In this document: positions 58,321 through 64,000 of the stretch, piece by piece
Layout: each line of letters begins with the position of its first letter
Position numbering within the stretch: position 1 is the first letter of the stretch
Assembly: GCF_008831285.2 (NCBI RefSeq)
Contig: NC_045146.1
Span: forward strand, 7,204,972-7,268,971
Direction: 5' to 3'
Source of the DNA: Nymphaea colorata
Taxonomy: Eukaryota > Streptophyta > Magnoliopsida > Nymphaeales > Nymphaeaceae
Length of the DNA: 64,000 nt
Translations under genes and position numbers: made by a program
Notes under the pieces: model-generated
Databases searched by the model: none
What the model was told of the DNA's origin: nothing
Seen by the model: only the letters and a program-made list of their open reading frames with translations

Positions 58321-58899
58321 TTTTCTGTGCAAAACCAAGTGAAAGCCATTTCACGTGACCCCTGAAGCTCTCATGTCTGCCTAGTGAAGCCTAATCCTTT
58401 CAATGTCTTGGCCCCTCAACCCTCTGGTCTCTCTAATGACCTGACCCCATTGGTCATTTTCTCTTTCACTCTCTCCTATTTTTCTTATTGTTTTTGGTTC
58501 GGGATCTTTTATGTATGCCATTTAATTTGGATTTCGTGTGTATTTTGGAAGTTGGGTGTTTGTATAACTCATTCTAGCTAGTTTATTTTGGATGATCATG
58601 TTTTTCTGCTTGGGAGTTATTTATTTAATGGGAGAGCATACAAATTTGTCAATGCAAGTTCTCAGTTGATGGGGAAAGAGATAAAGAATTAGGGTTAGCA
58701 TACCCCAACACATAGAATGCATTGATTCGTTCATTGTTGATCCAAAGTAACAAGAAGAATTTCTTCCCTTTTTGTTTTCTATTCTTTTATTCTCTACTAA
58801 TACGGTGATGATATGACAACATTTATTCACCTTGGCTTTTTATATTTCAATAGTTAGTGTATAAATAGGATCTTTTGGGGACCAAAAATGTTGTCTGTT

Positions 58900-58904
58900 G
58901 TAAA
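58900..58904. repeat. Left target-site duplication of the TRIM (GTAAA)
   Basis: GTAAA before the first LTR and again at 59348-59352 after the second. Confidence 0.92.
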
Positions 58905-59347
58905 TGTAACACCCCAGAAATTTAGTCACATACTGAAGATTGTAAGGGATTTTTAAGGGCTTATAAATGGAGGTCATTAATGAGATGATTGTCCTAGTTT
59001 CTAGCCTTTTTTGGGTTGGAACTGAAACTGCTAGGGGGCGGGTTGGGATCCGCCGAACCAGGGGCCCGAGCCCAGTAGTGGGTTGGGGTGTCACAGTGGT
59101 ATCAGAGCAGTTTCAACACTCGAACCTAGGGTCCCACATGCACGGACGCATGTGCCTTAAGGGGGTGGATTGTAACACCCCAGAAATTTAGTCCTGTATT
59201 GAAGATAGTGAGGGATCTTTAAGGCCTTATAAATGGAGGTCATTAATGAGATGATTGTTTTGGTTCCTAACCTTTTTAGGGTTGGAACCGAAACTGCTAG
59301 GAGGCAGGTTGGGATTCACCGAACCAGGAGTGAGTCGGGTTGTTATA
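58905..59347 (+). mobile_element. TRIM (terminal-repeat retrotransposon in miniature)
   Basis: A 443-bp element with all non-coding parts of an LTR retrotransposon and no coding region. LTR1 58905-59095 (TGTAACACCCC...GGGTGTCACA), a perfect tRNA-iMet PBS at 59097-59108 (TGGTATCAGAGC), a 60-bp spacer, a polypurine tract AAGGGGGTGGAT at 59159-59170, LTR2 59171-59347 (TGTAACACCCC...TTGTTATA), and the 5-bp duplication GTAAA outside. TRIMs move with enzymes of other retrotransposons. The LTRs differ at around one base in eight plus an indel near 59075, so the insertion is old. Confidence 0.94.
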
Positions 59348-59352
59348 GTAAA

Positions 59353-62280
59353 AGCTTCACATTTTGTAGGCTCTTTTTTTTTTTTGAGAAAGATGTAAAG
59401 ACAACCAATTTGTAGGTTTTTTATCATGCTGACCACATTCCAAAACATTTATTATTCTGAAATCCAAACTACATTGTGTATAAAAGTGCCCTTTTGTTTA
59501 AATCTTATGTTTTCATGCCATACTTTGTGTTTTCTTTTGTGTGTTTATCCACATTCATGTCATCTGCTCTACGTTTGTAATGCTTGAGTGCTGAGCAAAT
59601 GGTTTACTCAAACAAAGATTCCCATTTTTTTCCTTTTGTTCAATAACATGTTTTTCTTTTCCCTCTGCTCTCACTTTCATCCAAGATTTTGGAGCATTTT
59701 CTTACTTCTGGTTTGTGAATTTTAGCATTGATCATCTAGCTTAAATTAGTGCCATCCACAGTTGCCACAACTAAGGATTTATTACTTCCTAATGTTGAAA
59801 TGATAAAATTTTTGTAAAATTGCTTTCCTTTGTGGTATTTGAAATTTCAAATGCAATAAATGATTCTAGGACAGCTGGCCTATACTCTAGCCTGCTGAAT
59901 TTTGGTTTTAAAGAAAGTTCTCACTTGGTTGATTATCTAGGAAAAGGAGATTACCTGATCCTTTTTGCAAGGAAATTCTATTGGCAGTAGAAGGCAGTTG
60001 TAGTAGTGATGGAAGCAAGGGACCTTAGTTGGTTAGTTGGTGATTATGCTTGCAACTACTTTAGTCATGGTAATGTTTTGAAAATAGGTATAGATAATTT
60101 TATAAATGCATGAAATTGTGGTTGGGCTTTAGATGTTTGAGAATGAAGAGTTGTGAAGTGTGTACGTTCCTCTTACTAATTGGAGTATAAAGAAAAAATA
60201 TACATTTCAAAACATTATGATGTTTGTGAAAAAATGACACAATCTAGCAAAGGCCTAGATATCCGCTATGTGCACAATTTCAGGAGGAAGTTGGAAGCAT
60301 ATGTGTTATATAAGGAGGGTGGTCACCTCCCTCTTTGTTGTTGTAGAATGAGATTTGTGTAAACATAATAATAGGATGTTGATTCAAATGGTGTTGAATG
60401 AAATAAAAAAAAATGTGTGGAGACTCTCTGACTTCTTTTGTCCAATGAAAATTCATGATTTCTTACTTAAATGCATGACATATATATAAAGAAAAGTTAT
60501 GAAGGATGTTCATTAAACAAGTGAGCAAAGGTGACATTTCTAGACACATTTCAATGTTTTTCTTACTTAAATGCATGACATATATATGAATCCACTCTTC
60601 AGAATCATATTGGTTGATTTTCTCTATTATTATCTGATAATAGCTAGCAGGGAAATAACTAATTTCCAAGGGAAGCCTCTCCCATCTCGCGAGGTCTTAC
60701 GAGGTCAGTTATGGGACAATACTCATACAAGGGAAGAAAAGCCAACCAAAGGTCTCTTACCCTTCTTTCCTCAATAGCTTCAACCTCTGGTGGAATGTGT
60801 AGATAACCATTGTCCATCTTCAAGAACCCACCTCAAGGCAAGACATCTTCATATCACTTATGCCATAGTTATTAGCTAAAAAGGTTTGTTACACTATGGC
60901 TGTTTTGATATCAATTCTCCACTTTTACAGCCACTATAGTTACAAATATAATGTAGGATTTAGCTACTCAGACTGCATCAAGACTTTTTAGAAGAAAGGG
61001 AAAAGGGTTTGAAACCTGCTGCATGAGGACAAAATTATCTTGAAAAAATATCATGTGGGTCTATAAAAAATATAACACCACAAAGTACGAAGCTACTAAT
61101 ATATGCTTAACACTTAATTGCATTTATATAGTTTAATTTAATCCAAGTGATAAATGAGAAGCTTCATCAGTACTCTTGTATGTAAGATTGCTAAGAGGGT
61201 AATTGCTTTTCTGCAGCCCTGATTTACCTTTAGTTTCAAACATGTCCATTGTATGACAAGTTGCGCTATGGCGAGGCAGGAAGCTTCACGGTTAAGTGTT
61301 GTTGCTCGTAACTACTTATTGCTGCTGATGCAATGGGTGAACATTTGTACATGTTTCCATTTTTACTAACTCTTTGATAGTGAGCATCATACACAAAGTA
61401 GTTGTCCTAATTTTACCATTCACATAATTTGTGAGAAGGACAAGGAAGCCGATGTGTGGATGGTGGCAGTTTTATGGCTCAGTGCATCTCCAGTACGGTG
61501 TCTTCTTTTGAAGCCATTATGACCTCCATGACTTGCAGCTTCTACAGAATTAACAGCTTATCAGCTGACACCACCACTTTGTATTTTAGGCTCAAACCAT
61601 GGCATCTAGTAGCATTGCATTAAAAATCTTGTATCATTTAATGTTTACAGTTTAAGGAGGGTTGTAAAGTTTTACAATCTGTGGAAAATGGAGGTTCGCA
61701 AACATTATTTGTAGAAAGAATGTAAAGTCTTACCATGGTTACAAGTGCTATACCAGAAATGCTATTGACTTGTTGCTCTAAATACTAGCACTTTAGGGGA
61801 TGCCATATAACTTTTTTTTCTGGCACTATTTTTAGCACAAGAACTATGCTGCCATAGAAAAAAGCAGTGGTGGTTAAATATCTGGTGCTCATGGTGACAC
61901 TAAGATAGTACAAGAGCCGATGTATACTGGCACACACCAAAGCTGAAAAGCATTTTTATAGAGAGTTAAGCAAAAATTAGTTGGAATTCTCATGTAATTT
62001 TGGACCAAAGAATTGTTTAATTCAAATGCAAAGTGGCTTATCTAGCTTTGACGTTTTCAACTTAACACGTTTTTCATGGGGAGTATATTATGTTTGTAAA
62101 GAATGTGGATTTATTACTACACCCATGTGGACCTTAATCCAGAGTGTCCTAGATTATAACCATAACATACAAAATTTTGAGGAACTATTGCTTCAAAACT
62201 GCATATAAAAATGTACTGCATTATTCTAGTGAATCCCTTTGACTAATGACATCACATGTCCATATTTTTGTTAAAAAGAC
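59353..62280. other. Anonymous stretch without a recognised gene
   Basis: Frames are below 80 codons and carry no motif. TCTTACTTAAATGCATGACA followed by TATATAT occurs at 60461 and 60561, exactly 100 bp apart. Otherwise nothing could be supported. Confidence 0.55.
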
Positions 62281-62283
62281 TTA

Positions 62284-62962
62284 GGGCCTGTTTGTATGAT
62301 ACCCCAAAACCTAGTTTTGTGGGTGTTTGGATGACATAATACAAGGTTTCTTGCAAACCCTGTTTTCAGAAAATGCTGTTTTGACATGGCGATGGAAAAC
62401 CAGGACTGCCCAGGTTTTTCATCCAAAACTGAGTATGTGGTAACTAGTGATGATAATTTTAAGAGCAAGAAAGAGATTAATGCATGTGTATATTTTAAAG
62501 GCAAAGTTGACAGTTGCTGAACAAGGTGAACAACAAAAATTAAGGTTTGTTTGAGGTTTGATGGTTTGCTTTTTATCTTGCATGCAGGGAATTATTGGAA
62601 TCTGGTTCATATCTTGTGGGAACACCAGCCTAAAGGATATTAAGTATCTGCATGAATGTTACATTTCTAGTTGGTGATATATTGTGATATGATAAAATAC
62701 TCTTTGGTGGTATAATTTTAGTAATGTTGATTAAGATGGGCTGAGATGATCAGTTATTCAATTAACTACTAAAATAGGATTGCTTTTTCTTTATCCACCT
62801 GAGGTTTCTAACACTGTTTAACTAATAGGCACACATACAAACACACTAACTCATACTGGAACTGTGTATAACTTTTAGCATGACACAGTGTAAGGGTGCC
62901 CAATTTGTTAAGATTGTAGGCACTGAAATTTATATCTTAGAATGTTCTTTTCCTTTTATTTG

Positions 62963-63046
<84 letters not shown>

Positions 63047-63227
63047 CATAACTGTATTTAGTATTCAACTGAACTTGTTTTTTTCTTTTATGACAAAAAC
63101 CAGATTATGAAATTGAAAAGCTGGCTTTTGCCTTGTCATCCAAACATGCAAACCAGGTTTTGAAAACTCATTAAAAAACCAAGTTTTGTAAAAACCCAGT
63201 TTTTGAGGGTGTCATCCAAATGACCCA
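62284..63227. mobile_element. PIF/Harbinger-like non-autonomous element
   Basis: Starts GGGCCTGTTTGTATGATACC; the minus-strand end is TGGGTCATTTGGATGACACC, giving imperfect inverted ends (about 14 of 22 matches). TTA flanks both sides (62281-62283 and 63228-63230), the Harbinger/Tourist target duplication. Sub-terminal sequence is also inverted: GTGTTTGGATGACA at 62322 against TGTCATCCAAACATG near 63134. The interior has no transposase and a 77-bp (AT)n tract. The left end equals the end type of the element at 1-326. Confidence 0.72.
62967..63045. repeat. (AT)n microsatellite
   Basis: About 39 uninterrupted AT units within the Harbinger-like element. Confidence 0.95.
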
Positions 63228-63410
63228 TTAGGAGTTGCTTTGTCTAGATGGCTTAAACTCATTGGAGTTTGCCCATATTTATTCATTAGCATTCTTCAGA
63301 CTTGTTTTTTAAATATCTTGCTGGAAGCCTGAAGGCGATGTTAAACCATTTCTCTAGAATTGTACCTTGAAAGATTAGTACACCTATTGTCTTTAACATC
63401 AGACATTTTT

Positions 63411-63642
63411 GCTCTACTTTTTCAACATTAAGAAAACAATTATCAAACACTTTAAGAGGTGGTCATTGTCTATTTGTTACCTCATAACCATGCAGACATA
63501 GAAACAAAAGGCAGATGGTATAATTCTTGTTCTTGCTCTACTACTTCACCATTAAGAAAACAATTATCAAACACTTTAAGAGGTTGTCATTGTCTATTTG
63601 TTACCTCATAACCATGCATACATAGAAGCAAAAGCAGATGGT
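63411..63642. repeat. Tandem duplication, 124-bp period
   Basis: 63411-63519 and 63535-63642 are near-identical (start GCTCTACT, core CATTAAGAAAACAATTATCA and CTCATAACCATGCA). Only a few substitutions separate them, so the duplication is fairly young. No gene is involved. Confidence 0.92.
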
Positions 63643-64000
63643 TACTCTTTTAATGTTAGTTTATGCCCCTAGAGACGGCACAAATGAGAAGCTAGACATG
63701 ACTCATGAGATTTCTTCTGCAACATTAATTTGATAGTTTGGAATAGTACACTTTATTTCATGCCAATATTCATGGCCATGCATTTTAAAGCTAAGACATA
63801 TAAAAATCTTGCTTATATTACATGTTATTTTAGAAATTGATTTTTTATATAACTGTCTCTTGCAGTAAATGGATCTTCATATGTACTAGTTCAAAGTTGC
63901 TTCTCTCTTGTGAGCTAGTACTCATGCCTAAATCTATTAACGTTAGTAGATGTCAGATATTGAAAGAACCTAATGTGACACACTGACTAGTAGAACTCTA
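63643..64000. other. Right edge of the window, nothing recognised
   Basis: No coding or repeat feature seen. Confidence 0.5.

Noticed and set aside
1-64000. tRNA, rRNA or CRISPR features
   Set aside because: Nothing with cloverleaf-like boxes, rRNA words or regularly spaced repeats with unique spacers. The tandem arrays seen are minisatellites.

Overview
This is plant nuclear DNA, almost certainly from an angiosperm. It is AT-rich, intron-like signals interrupt the few protein-like stretches, and nearly everything recognisable is a plant transposable element. No complete host gene is visible. One run of 100 N (49979-50078) marks a scaffold gap. The species cannot be named from the sequence.

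Layout. Positions 1-4082 are mostly anonymous, with the right end of a TTA-type (Tourist/Harbinger-like) element at 1-326 and a 434-bp hAT-type MITE at 2616-3049. Positions 4083-9051 are bounded by hAT-like inverted ends and an imperfect 8-bp target duplication. This block holds a minus-strand fragment of a host transportin-1 (karyopherin beta-2) gene, with intron borders still visible. Positions 11453-14849 are a minus-strand solo LTR of a Ty3/gypsy family related to the large element further right. Positions 14850-20132 hold nothing I can name. Positions 20133-26432 are an old, heavily mutated Ty1/copia element on the + strand, with both LTRs, a PBS, a PPT and the 5-bp target duplication TATTC.

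The centre is a nested insertion. A degenerate minus-strand Ty1/copia element (gag near 46.7 kb down to the end of pol near 26.7 kb) is split inside its integrase core by a 15,985-bp Ty3/gypsy element at 29184-45168, flanked by the 5-bp duplication GCTCC. The gypsy element has about 3.4-kb near-identical LTRs, an extra upstream ORF resembling the plant mobile domain, gag, a protease with a G-patch-like tail, RT with two RNase H regions, integrase without a chromodomain, and a repetitive 3' untranslated region. This is the architecture of the Tat/Ogre lineage. Its coding region is broken by three nonsense codons and one frameshift.

Positions 47-55 kb are a mixture of remnants: a DUF659-type hAT transposase, an En/Spm-type (Transposase_24-like) pseudogene seen on both sides of a 4.8-kb block of gypsy LTR sequence, the N gap, and an array of hairpin repeats. 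Positions 56.8-57.7 kb carry exon-like sequence of an unidentified gene. A 443-bp TRIM with LTRs, PBS, PPT and the target duplication GTAAA lies at 58905-59347. A 944-bp TTA-flanked Harbinger-like element lies at 62284-63227.

The genes do not form a pathway. The window records repeated transposon insertion, LTR-LTR recombination to solo LTRs, gene-fragment capture and methylation-like C-to-T decay. I found no clear new biochemical system. The most interesting items are the transportin fragment inside a DNA-transposon-like unit, the TRIM, the possible intron before the gypsy RT, and several hairpin or tandem arrays tied to LTR families.
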